Source of the DNA: JAWLHU01 sp041690255
GTDB lineage: Bacteria; Bacillota; Sulfobacillia; Symbiobacteriales; Symbiobacteriaceae
NCBI GenBank assembly: GCA_041690255.1
Contig: JAWLHU010000018.1
Location: 1 to 64,000, forward strand
DNA length: 64,000 nt
Reading direction: 5' to 3'
The notes below the pieces were generated by a model. It worked only from the letters and a program-made list of their open reading frames with translations. It made no database searches and had not been told where the DNA came from. Each line of letters opens with the position of its first letter. Position 1 is the stretch's first letter. Below, in pieces: positions 8,256-15,803 of this stretch. The translations under genes were made by a program, and so were the position numbers.

Positions 8256-9044
8256 TTACTTGAGGCTGGGAATGGACTCAGCCACCTTGATCAGTGTCTC
8301 CAGGGGAAGGTTGCCCTGGATAGAGCCACCCTCCATCTCGCCGATCCAGAAGAGAGACCACATCTCGCCGTGCCTGACTGCGGTGGCCGTCATGCCATTA
8401 ACGGTCACCTCCTGCTGCTCCACCTCGGCCTCCGGATCAGCGGTGATGATCTTGACACCCGGTCGTATTTCGGCGGCCAACTCGTGAATCTGCTCCGGGG
8501 AGAGTGGAGTGGTGCGGCGGCTCAGGTAGAGGAAGAGTTCATTCCCCCCGGTGCGCCAAGAGATACCAATCGTCCGGCTGTCAACACTCTCGCTCCCCGG
8601 GACGAACGTATCGGTCTGGGTCACCTTGGCATCAGCACTTGGGGGAAGGTGGGTCGGCAACGGGAAGTCCGGCTCCTTCGCCAACAGATCGGTGAACGAC
8701 AGGCCGGTGACCTCCATCCGGACGCCGTCGATACTCTCAGCCTGTATGGTCTCGCCGACTTCAGGCGACCACTGGTTCCCCAAGGCTGATTCGGCCGACG
8801 GCTCAACACGGACCAGATCCACCTTCATTTTCATGAAGACCTCACCGACCGCGGAGAGCGCCCTCGCCCCCAGCGGGCTGATACTGAAGAGCAGCATGGC
8901 CGCTGCGGTGGCGGTCACGGCGATCCAACGGGAGCGGCGGGAGCGGGCTCGCCTTGCGAGCAGGTCAGGCGGGAAGAGATCGGTTGGAACCGGTGCGGCA
9001 TCGGCCACCCGGTGAAGCTCACGGGAGAGGATCTCCTCGTTCAT
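8256..9044 (-). CDS. Putative membrane anti-sigma factor with DUF4367-like C-terminus
   Basis: A 262-residue protein: a cytoplasmic N-terminal region of about 38 residues, one membrane helix ('WIAVTATAAAMLLFSISPLG'), then an extracellular domain. The C-terminal part ('VEQQEVTVNGMTATAVRHGE ... LIKVAESIPSL') resembles DUF4367 domains found on Firmicute anti-sigma-type proteins. I see no zinc-binding HxxxCxxC motif. The ATG at 9044 overlaps the stop of the ECF sigma gene as ATGA, so the two are translationally coupled. An anti-sigma role is inferred from topology and position rather than from a recognised binding domain. Confidence 0.7.
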   Translation of the reverse strand: MNEEILSRELHRVADAAPVPTDLFPPDLLARRARSRRSRWIAVTATAAAMLLFSISPLGARALSAVGEVFMKMKVDLVRVEPSAESALGNQWSPEVGETIQAESIDGVRMEVTGLSFTDLLAKEPDFPLPTHLPPSADAKVTQTDTFVPGSESVDSRTIGISWRTGGNELFLYLSRRTTPLSPEQIHELAAEIRPGVKIITADPEAEVEQQEVTVNGMTATAVRHGEMWSLFWIGEMEGGSIQGNLPLETLIKVAESIPSLK

Positions 9045-9634
9045 TCGGCATTCCTCCTTGGCAGCAGGTGGAGCAAGCGATTGGGCCATGAGTTCTCGCT
9101 CTTCCCCGTGAGCAACTGGCGCTGCAGGAACAGGCGGGCCTTGTGCAGCCGGGACTTGACCGTCCCGACCGGGATCGCCAGGGCCTCGGCCAGTTCGCTG
9201 TCGCTCAACCCCTGGTAGTAGCGGAGGATCAACACCGTCCGGTGGGCTTCACCCAGGGCGGCCAGCGCCGTCCAGACCCGCTCCCGGTCCTCCCGGGCCA
9301 GCAGTCGGGCCTCAGGTGACTCCTCGGCGGCCGCTTCGACCTCGGGCAGCGCCTCCAGCGGGGCCGGCTGCCGCCACTGCCGCCGGGCCTGTCGCCGGGC
9401 CTCGTTGACCACGATCCGCCGGAACCAGGCGCCAAAGCATGTGTCGTGGCGCACGGCCCTCAGGCCCCGGTGCGCCCGGATCAGCGCCTCCTGGACGGCG
9501 TCGCGCGCCAGCTCCCGGTCCAGCAGGATCAGGATGGCGACCCGGTAGGCCTGGGCCAGGTGGGGCTCCACCAGCTCCCGAAACCGCTCGGGGTCGCCAC
9601 TGCGGGCTGCCTCTAACAGGGGATCCGTTGCCAT
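9041..9634 (-). CDS. ECF (sigma-70 family group 4) sigma factor
   Basis: A 197-residue protein with region 2 ('ARDAVQEALIRAHRGLRAV ... FGAWFRRIVVNEARR') and region 4 ('RTVLILRYYQGLSDSELAEA ... VGTVKSRLHKARLFL', a helix-turn-helix). It directs RNA polymerase to a specific promoter set. An Ala/Glu-rich linker of about 30 residues joins the two regions. The start has AAGGAG 8 bases upstream. Its stop overlaps the start of the putative anti-sigma gene. A possible self-regulated promoter lies at 9667-9694. Confidence 0.92.
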   Translation of the reverse strand: MATDPLLEAARSGDPERFRELVEPHLAQAYRVAILILLDRELARDAVQEALIRAHRGLRAVRHDTCFGAWFRRIVVNEARRQARRQWRQPAPLEALPEVEAAAEESPEARLLAREDRERVWTALAALGEAHRTVLILRYYQGLSDSELAEALAIPVGTVKSRLHKARLFLQRQLLTGKSENSWPNRLLHLLPRRNAE

Positions 9635-9666
9635 GGGGGAGACTCCTTTCGGGTCAGTGTCTCATG

Positions 9667-9695
9667 GACGCAGGTGAGTCGGTCGACCGTCTCAC
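9667..9695 (-). promoter_or_regulatory. Candidate ECF promoter overlapping a 22-bp palindrome
   Basis: On the minus strand TGAGAC (9689-9694) and CGTC (9667-9670) are 18 bp apart, similar to many ECF promoters (TGAAAC, 16-17 bp, CGTC). An almost perfect 22-bp palindrome centred on GGTCGACC covers 9674-9695. Location just upstream of the sigma gene suggests autoregulation. Confidence 0.4.
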
Positions 9696-9746
9696 CCTTC
9701 TAACCCGCATGCTGCCAATTTGGTTCGCGCTCTCTTCACTCCCTCT

Positions 9747-10595
9747 CTACCGGCCGAATAACTTCCTTGCGATCAACCGCTCCCGTACCGAATCCGGCAG
9801 GAGGCGCAGGAGCTCGGCCAGGCGGGCGTCCGACCCGACCCGGTAACTCGTCCGCGGCCTGGGCGCGGTGAGGGCATGGGCCACGGCCCGGGCGACCGCG
9901 ATCGGCTGGACGCCGCCATCGCCCCGGCTCGCCTGGTAGCGCCTGACCGCATCGATCATATCACCGTAGTACGCCAGTGCTTGAGCCGGCATGGCAGCCA
10001 AGCGCTGATCCGCCTCCGCCAATGACTTCCGCCAGATCGGGGTGGCCACCGCCCCCGGGCCGACGAGAGCGACATGGATTCCCCACTCCTTCAGCTCCTG
10101 CCGGAGGGACGAGGTCATCGCCTCCAGGGCGAACTTGGACATGGCGTATGGACCCATGAAGAGGTTGGCCACCCGCCCGCTCTGCGAGCCCATGTTGACA
10201 ATCCGCCCCTTCGCCTTGCGGATCAGGGGCAGGAAGGCCTGGGTGACGGCGAGCTGGCCAATCACGTTCACCTCGAACTGGCGGCGCAGGTCATCCAGCG
10301 GGAGGAACTCGAGCGGGCTGCCCACCACGATGCCGGCGTTGTTGACCAGACCGGCCAGGCCCTGCTCCCCCACCACCTCCTCCACTATCGCCTGGGCCCT
10401 GGCGATCGAGGCGGCATCTGTCAGGTCGAGCAGGATCGGGTTGAGCCGGGCAGATGCCCTCGCCTTCAGCGCCTCGCCGTCGGCCGGCCTTCGGACACCG
10501 GCAAAGACCTGGAAGCCAAGGCCATCCAGGTGCAGGGCCGTCGCCTCCCCGATGCCCGTAGAGGCGCCGGTGATCACGATAGACTGGGTTGCCAT
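9747..10595 (-). CDS. SDR family NAD(P)-dependent oxidoreductase
   Basis: A 282-residue classical short-chain dehydrogenase. 'TGASTGIG' (res 9-16) binds the cofactor, 'NNAG' follows strand 4, and the catalytic set is a serine in 'MGSQSG' with 'YAMSK' (YxxxK). An arginine after strand 2 ('GVRRPAD') suggests NADP(H), though that is weak evidence. GGAGG lies 7 bases before the ATG. Its 3' end faces the ECF sigma gene; upstream is an 11-bp-period repeat array and then an acyl-CoA dehydrogenase in the same direction. The substrate is unknown. Confidence 0.88.
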   Translation of the reverse strand: MATQSIVITGASTGIGEATALHLDGLGFQVFAGVRRPADGEALKARASARLNPILLDLTDAASIARAQAIVEEVVGEQGLAGLVNNAGIVVGSPLEFLPLDDLRRQFEVNVIGQLAVTQAFLPLIRKAKGRIVNMGSQSGRVANLFMGPYAMSKFALEAMTSSLRQELKEWGIHVALVGPGAVATPIWRKSLAEADQRLAAMPAQALAYYGDMIDAVRRYQASRGDGGVQPIAVARAVAHALTAPRPRTSYRVGSDARLAELLRLLPDSVRERLIARKLFGR

Positions 10596-10634
10596 ATCAT
10601 GCCTCCATCGTCAGCGTTTCTGTATCAGGGACGT

Positions 10635-10761
10635 AGGGTAGAGCCGGGGTAGAGGGGGGGTAGAGTGAAGGGTAGAGGGTGGGTAGAGGGTGGGTAGAGG
10701 GGGGGTAGAGTGAAGGGTAGAGGGGGGGTAGAGAGAGGGTAGAGAGAGGGTAGAGAGAGGG
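10635..10761. repeat. Short tandem repeat, GGGTAGAG at 11-12 bp spacing
   Basis: Eleven exact copies of GGGTAGAG are separated by 3-4 variable bases (ccg, ggg, tgaa, ggt, aga), giving a period of 11-12 bp. The array fills most of the gap between the SDR and acyl-CoA dehydrogenase genes. The last three copies share the same spacer (aga), a sign of recent duplication by slippage. No gene is encoded here. Confidence 0.9.
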
Positions 10762-10772
10762 CCTCCCCTCCC

Positions 10773-11936
10773 CTACCAGTGCAGCGTCCCCTCCGCCAGC
10801 GCCCTGGCGATGATGTTCTTCTGGATCTGGCTCGTCCCCTCGACGATCGTCAACTGCCGGGCATCCCGCACATAGCGGGCCATGGGGTAGTCCTCCATGT
10901 AGCCGACGGCACCCATCATCTGGAGCAGGTCGTTGGAGGCCTTCACCGCCAGCTCGGTCGCCTTCAGCTTCGCCATGGAGAGGAAGGGCGCCGCCTCCTT
11001 GCCGGTCTGGCCGGCATCGACCAATTTGGCGGCCCGGTAGGTGAGCAGTCGGGCGCCCTCAATATCGGCGGCGATCTCAGCGGCCATCCATTGCAGCCCC
11101 TGGTGCTCGATCAGGGGCTTGCCAAAGCTCTGCCGCTGCTTCGCATATTCCAGCCAGTACATGAGCGCCCCCTCCGCCAGGCCAAGGCCGCGGGCAGCGA
11201 CCACGGGGCGGACGGCGTTCAGGTTGTTCATGATGATCTTGAAGCCCTCATTCTCCCGGCCCAGCAGGGCGGACTCGGGCACGGTCACATCCTCCAAGAT
11301 GACCTGATGCACCGGCAGGCCGCGCACACCCATCTTATGCTCCTTCTTGCCGACGGTAAGGCCGGGAGTCTCCCGGTCGACCACGAAGACGGAGTACCCC
11401 TTGGAGCCCGGTGCGCCGCTGTCGGTCTTTGTCGCGACAATGAAGAAGTCGGCCTGGCCGGCGCCGGAGATCCAGTTCTTGGTGCCGTTGATCACATAGC
11501 GGTCGCCCTGCTTCACGGCCCGGGTCCGGATATTCTGGGTGTCGGAGCCGGCGTCGGGCTCGCTCAGGCAGAAGGCGCCCCGGCGGCGTCCGGTGGCCGT
11601 CCCGCCCAGGTACTCCCGCTTCTGCGCCTCGGTCCCCGCCAGCGAGACGGCCATGGTGGAGAGCCGGGTCAGCAGGAGCATGAGGCCGGCCGAGCAGTCG
11701 TACTTGGCCACCTCCTCTACCGCGAGGACGAGCCCGAGCGCCCCCAGCCCCGCACCGCCGTACTCCTCTGGGATCGCGACACCCAACAGCCCGGTCTCCT
11801 TGAAGACCTGGAAGTAGTCCTCGGGATAGATGCCCTCCTCGTCCACCCGGGCAGCACGGGGTGCGATGGACCGCTCCGCCACCTGGCGGGCCAGCTTGAT
11901 CAGGTCCTGGTACTCGGAGGCAAAGGTGAACTCCAT
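10773..11936 (-). CDS. Acyl-CoA dehydrogenase
   Basis: A 387-residue FAD enzyme of fatty-acid or branched-chain acyl-CoA oxidation. Signatures include 'FCLSEPDAGSDTQN', 'NWISGAG', and near the C-terminus 'IVEGTSQIQKNIIARALAEG', with the expected catalytic glutamate. Length is normal for butyryl/short-chain type enzymes. It differs clearly from the dehydrogenase at 3839-4984. A GAGAGG site precedes the ATG at 11936. The repeat array starts 12 bp past its stop. Whether it is co-transcribed with the SDR across that array cannot be told from sequence. Confidence 0.92.
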   Translation of the reverse strand: MEFTFASEYQDLIKLARQVAERSIAPRAARVDEEGIYPEDYFQVFKETGLLGVAIPEEYGGAGLGALGLVLAVEEVAKYDCSAGLMLLLTRLSTMAVSLAGTEAQKREYLGGTATGRRRGAFCLSEPDAGSDTQNIRTRAVKQGDRYVINGTKNWISGAGQADFFIVATKTDSGAPGSKGYSVFVVDRETPGLTVGKKEHKMGVRGLPVHQVILEDVTVPESALLGRENEGFKIIMNNLNAVRPVVAARGLGLAEGALMYWLEYAKQRQSFGKPLIEHQGLQWMAAEIAADIEGARLLTYRAAKLVDAGQTGKEAAPFLSMAKLKATELAVKASNDLLQMMGAVGYMEDYPMARYVRDARQLTIVEGTSQIQKNIIARALAEGTLHW

Positions 11937-12105
11937 GGGCCACCATCCTCTCGTTCTGATTGCTCCATCTATTCAGTGTCCCCTCCGCGGACTCCTTCGG
12001 ACGATCACGACTTCACTCCTGCGCCAGCACACATTGAAAATTACAAGTAATCTCATTGTTCACGAAGGAGGCTTACGGAACTTGTCCAATCTAATACGCT
12101 AGTCA

Positions 12106-12131
12106 CGGGAATCCCACGCGGGGATTACCCG
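12106..12131. other. Leader hairpin upstream of peptide-binding protein gene
   Basis: CGGGAATCCC (12106-12115) pairs with GGGATTaCCCG (12121-12131) around a short loop, with one bulged A. It lies between 30 and 55 bp before the start of the binding-protein gene. No T-tract follows, so it is more likely an mRNA 5' structure or a protein-binding site than a terminator. Confidence 0.4.
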
Positions 12132-12161
12132 GGACAGAGAGATAAGGAGGGAATTGTTCTC

Positions 12162-13775
12162 ATGGGGGTTCACACCAAGCGGTACCGTTGGCTCTCGGCC
12201 CTGTTCCTCATGGCCTCGCTCCTGCTCACGGCCTGCGGCGGAATCGGATCGTCCGGCGCAGGGGGCGGCGGCACCCTGGTCTACGGGCGGGGCGGCGATT
12301 CGGTCGGCCTTGACCCGATCAACGTGACCGATGGCGAGTCGTTCAAGGTGACCCACCAGATCTACGAGACCCTGCTCGAGTACAAAGCGGGCGGAACCGA
12401 GGTCGTGCCGGCCCTGGCGACCGAATGGAAGGCCAGCGCCGACGGCAAGGAGTGGACCCTGACGCTCCGCGAGAACGTCAAGTTCCACGACGGCACGGAG
12501 TTCGACGCCGAGGCGGTCAAGATCAACTTCGATCGCTGGCGCAACACCGCGGACCCGCTGCACAAGGGCGGCGAGTTCGCCTACTACGGGTACATGTTCG
12601 GCGGCTTTGACGCCGACTCGGTGATCCAGGATGTCCAGGTGGTCGACAAGCATACGGTCAAGTTTGTGCTGAAGCAGATCCAGGCCTCCTTCCTGCAGGA
12701 TATGGCCATGGTGCCCTTTGCCATTGCCAGCCCGAAGGCCCTGAAGGAGAACCCGGAGTCGCTGAACACCAACCCGGTCGGCACCGGCCCCTTTAAGTTC
12801 AACTCCTGGACCAAGGGTGACAAGATCGTCCTGGACGCCAACCCGGATTACTGGGGCGGGGCGCCCAAGATCGGCCAGTTGGTCTTCCGGTCCATCCCCG
12901 ACAACAACGCCCGCCTGGTCGCCCTGCAGGCGGACGAACTGGACATTATGGATGGCGTCGAGCCCGCCTTCGTCGACACGATCAAGAAGACCGGCAAGTT
13001 CAATATGGCCGAGCGGCCGGCCATGAACGTGGGCTACCTCGCCTTCAATATGGAGAAGGAGCCGTTCACCGATGCGCGCATCCGCAAGGCGATCAACTAC
13101 GCCATCGATCGGGATGAACTGAACAAGGCCTTCTACGGCGGCCTTGGCACCCCGGCCATCTCCCCACTCCCGCCGGCGGTCTGGGGCCATAACACCAAGG
13201 TGCCCAAGTACAACTTCGACCCGAAGAAGGCGAAGGAACTGCTGGCAGAGGCGGGCTACAGCCCCGAGAAGCCGCTGAAGACGCAGCTCTGGGCCATGCC
13301 CGTCCCGCGCGGGTACATGCCGCAGCCCGAGAAGATCGCCGTCGCCATTCAGGGCTACCTGCGTGACGTGGGGATTGAGGCGGAGATCGTCACCTACGAG
13401 TGGGGCACCTACCTGGAGAAGACCGGCATGGGCGAGCACACCATGGCCCTGCTCGGCTGGACTGGCGACAATGGCGACCCGGACAACTTCCTCTATGTCC
13501 TGCTGGACAAGGACAACGCCAAGGGGCCGGACGCCGGCAATATCGCCTTCTACAAGTCCGATGCCGTCCATGACCTCCTGATCAAGGCCCGGACCTCCAC
13601 CGACACGAAGGAGCGGACGAAGCTCTACGAGGAGGCCCAGGTCAAGATCATGGAGGATGCTCCCTGGGCGCCGCTCATGCACGCCAAGGAGCCGATCGCG
13701 GTCCGCAAGGGGATCAGCGGCTACACGCCGAGCCCCATGGGCAGCGAGTCGTTCGCCAAGCTGGGCATGAAGTAG
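12162..13775 (+). CDS. ABC transporter peptide-binding lipoprotein (SBP family 5)
   Basis: A 537-residue extracellular solute-binding protein of the oligopeptide/dipeptide class. The lipobox is 'LLLTACGG', so the mature protein is lipid-anchored at the cysteine. 'WTLTLRENVKFHDGTEFDAE' and 'RKAINYAIDRDEL' are characteristic of family 5 binding proteins. AAGGAGGG lies upstream of the ATG. Two DppB/DppC-type permeases follow, but no ATPase genes. The ligand is probably a peptide, but the family also binds nickel, sugars and opines. Confidence 0.92.
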   Translation: MGVHTKRYRWLSALFLMASLLLTACGGIGSSGAGGGGTLVYGRGGDSVGLDPINVTDGESFKVTHQIYETLLEYKAGGTEVVPALATEWKASADGKEWTLTLRENVKFHDGTEFDAEAVKINFDRWRNTADPLHKGGEFAYYGYMFGGFDADSVIQDVQVVDKHTVKFVLKQIQASFLQDMAMVPFAIASPKALKENPESLNTNPVGTGPFKFNSWTKGDKIVLDANPDYWGGAPKIGQLVFRSIPDNNARLVALQADELDIMDGVEPAFVDTIKKTGKFNMAERPAMNVGYLAFNMEKEPFTDARIRKAINYAIDRDELNKAFYGGLGTPAISPLPPAVWGHNTKVPKYNFDPKKAKELLAEAGYSPEKPLKTQLWAMPVPRGYMPQPEKIAVAIQGYLRDVGIEAEIVTYEWGTYLEKTGMGEHTMALLGWTGDNGDPDNFLYVLLDKDNAKGPDAGNIAFYKSDAVHDLLIKARTSTDTKERTKLYEEAQVKIMEDAPWAPLMHAKEPIAVRKGISGYTPSPMGSESFAKLGMK

Positions 13776-13802
13776 TCAGCTACGGAAAGCGGGGGGATCA
13801 CT

Positions 13803-14807
13803 ATCGCACAGTACCTGGCCAAGCGGATCGGCCTCGCCGTACCAACCGCCCTCGGGGTCCTCCTGATCATCTTCCTGCTCATGCGGGCGATCCCCGGCGA
13901 CCCTGCCCGACTCCTGCTGGGCGAGCGGGCCACGCCGGACCAGCTCGCCGCCCTCCGGGAGCGGATGGGCCTGAACGATCCGTTGCACATCCAGTTCGCC
14001 CGCTTCATGGGCGAGGTCCTCACGGGCAACTTCGGCACCTCGATCCAGAGCCATCAGCCGGTCATGGATGAACTCCTGGCCCGCTACCCCGCCACGATCG
14101 AGCTGGCCCTCTTCGCCATGCTCCTCGCCACCGTGGTGGGGATCCTGGTGGGGGTGATCTCGGCGGTCTGGCGCAACTCCCTCTTCGACTACGGCACCAT
14201 GGCCGGCGCCCTGATCGGGGTCTCCATGCCCATCTTCTGGCTGGGGCTGATCCTCATGCTGGTCTTCTCGGTCCAGTTGCAGTGGTTCCCCGCCGGGGGG
14301 CGGCTCAACTCCCGCCTGTTCTGGGACGGGGCCAGCCAGTTCGTCGTGCTGGAGAGCCTGCTCCGGGGCAAGTGGACCTTCTTTGCCAACGGCTTCGCCC
14401 ACCTGGTCCTACCGGGATTCGCTCTGGCGACGATCCCGCTCTCGATCATCGCCCGGATCACCCGCAGCTCGATGCTGGAAGTGCTGAACCTGGACTATAT
14501 CCGGACGGCACGGGCAAAGGGGCTCTCCTGGAACCGGGTCAACTTCCGCCACGCCTTGAAGAACGCCCTGTTGCCGGTCGTGACGATCATCGGCCTGCAG
14601 GTTGGGCTTCTCCTCGGCGGAGCGGTGTTGACCGAGACGATCTTCTCCTGGCCCGGCATCGGCCGGTATATCGTCATGGCGATCCAGTCTCGGGACTATC
14701 CCGTAGTCCAGGGGGGCATTGCCCTGATCACCCTGGCGATGATCCTGGTCAATCTCCTGGTCGACCTGCTCTACACCTTCATTGACCCACGAATCCGGTA
14801 CCAGTAA
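13803..14807 (+). CDS. ABC peptide transporter permease, DppB type, with non-standard start
   Basis: An inner-membrane permease with the family motif 'YIRTARAKGLSWNRVNFRHA', which contacts the ATPase. The first ATG in frame (13881) lies inside membrane helix 1. The conserved N-terminus 'QYLAKRIGLAVPTALGVL' is encoded upstream of it in the same frame, yet no ATG, GTG or TTG occurs between the stop of the binding-protein gene (13773-13775) and 13881. The best placed codon is ATC at 13803, 6 bases after a GGGGGG tract; ATC at 13797 and CTG at 13815 are alternatives. With that start the protein has 334 residues, a normal length. A sequence error cannot be excluded. Confidence 0.85.
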   Translation: MAQYLAKRIGLAVPTALGVLLIIFLLMRAIPGDPARLLLGERATPDQLAALRERMGLNDPLHIQFARFMGEVLTGNFGTSIQSHQPVMDELLARYPATIELALFAMLLATVVGILVGVISAVWRNSLFDYGTMAGALIGVSMPIFWLGLILMLVFSVQLQWFPAGGRLNSRLFWDGASQFVVLESLLRGKWTFFANGFAHLVLPGFALATIPLSIIARITRSSMLEVLNLDYIRTARAKGLSWNRVNFRHALKNALLPVVTIIGLQVGLLLGGAVLTETIFSWPGIGRYIVMAIQSRDYPVVQGGIALITLAMILVNLLVDLLYTFIDPRIRYQ

Positions 14808-14820
14808 AGGGGGCGGTTCT

Positions 14821-15696
14821 ATGCAAGCGAAGCAGCAGCCCCCAACCACGGTGGATGCACCAAAGCGACCAGGGATGTTCCGGCGGCTCCTGGGCCACCG
14901 GGCAGCAGTGCTGGGCGGTTCGATCGTGCTGATGATCTTCCTGGCCGCCCTGCTGGCCGACGTGCTCGCCCCGTTCGACCCACTGCGGGGGCAGCTGGCT
15001 GACCGGCTGCAGGGACCATCGGCCCTGCACTGGCTCGGTACAGACGAACAGGGGCGGGATATCCTGAGCCGGATCATCCACGGCAGCCGGATCTCGCTGC
15101 AGATCGGGGTGATCTCGGTGGGGATCTCGCTCACCCTGGGCGTGCTGATCGGGGCCCTCTCCGCCTACTTCGGCGGTTGGGCCGACCTGATCGCCATGCG
15201 GTTCATTGACATCATGCTCGCCTTTCCCTCGATCCTGCTGGCGATTGCGATCACGGCGATCCTCGGGCCCAGCCTGACCAACGCCATGATCGCTGTGGGC
15301 ATCGTCAACATGCCGATCTACGCCCGACTGGTCCGGGCCTCCGTCCTCTCGCTCAAGGAGTTCGACTTTGTGCTCGCGGCCCGGGCGTCCGGGGGCGGGC
15401 ACGGGCGGATTCTGGGCCGGCATGTCCTGCCCAACGCCCTGGCCCCGCTCATTGTCCAGTCCACCCTCTCCACCGGTACGGCCATGCTGGATGCCGCCGG
15501 CCTCTCCTTCCTGGGGCTGGGCGCACAACCGCCGCTGCCCGAGTGGGGGGCGATGCTCTCCGGGGCGCAGACCTACATACAGTTGGCGCCCTGGGTGGTC
15601 ACCTTCCCGGGCCTGGCGATCATGCTGGCGGTCCTCGGCTTCAATCTGCTGGGCGATGGGCTGCGCGATGTACTCGATCCACGGCTCAGGCGGTGA
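14821..15696 (+). CDS. ABC peptide transporter permease, DppC type
   Basis: A 291-residue inner-membrane permease. An N-terminal cytoplasmic stretch is followed by the first helix ('VLGGSIVLMIFLAALLADVL') and the conserved 'HWLGTDEQGRDILSRIIHGSRISL' region of DppC/OppC proteins. The ATPase-contact loop is 'EFDFVLAARASGGGHGRIL'. The ATG at 14821 has AAGGGGGCGG upstream and starts 13 bp after the stop of the partner permease. No ATP-binding subunit follows; the operon ends in a strong terminator, so the ATPases must come from elsewhere. Confidence 0.92.
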   Translation: MQAKQQPPTTVDAPKRPGMFRRLLGHRAAVLGGSIVLMIFLAALLADVLAPFDPLRGQLADRLQGPSALHWLGTDEQGRDILSRIIHGSRISLQIGVISVGISLTLGVLIGALSAYFGGWADLIAMRFIDIMLAFPSILLAIAITAILGPSLTNAMIAVGIVNMPIYARLVRASVLSLKEFDFVLAARASGGGHGRILGRHVLPNALAPLIVQSTLSTGTAMLDAAGLSFLGLGAQPPLPEWGAMLSGAQTYIQLAPWVVTFPGLAIMLAVLGFNLLGDGLRDVLDPRLRR

Positions 15697-15702
15697 CTCA
15701 GG

Positions 15703-15741
15703 AAAACTTCCCGGCCATTCCCGAATGGTCGGGAAGTTTTT
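15703..15741. terminator. Strong terminator after peptide transporter operon
   Basis: AAAACTTCCCG and CGGGAAGTTTT enclose a second arm (CCATTC with GAATGG), giving a near-perfect 18-bp stem ending in TTTTT. The A-run on the other side would make it work in both directions. Confidence 0.88.
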
Positions 15742-15803
15742 GGCGATCCGGAACCTTCTCACAGCCCTTGGCGTCCAACTGCTCGAAGGAGCGTGGTTCC
15801 GAG

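Noticed and set aside
12063..12076. 14-bp sequence CGAAGGAGGCTTAC also found at 59340-59353
   Set aside because: It contains an SD-like core, and a match of this length is expected by chance in a 64-kb GC-rich window.
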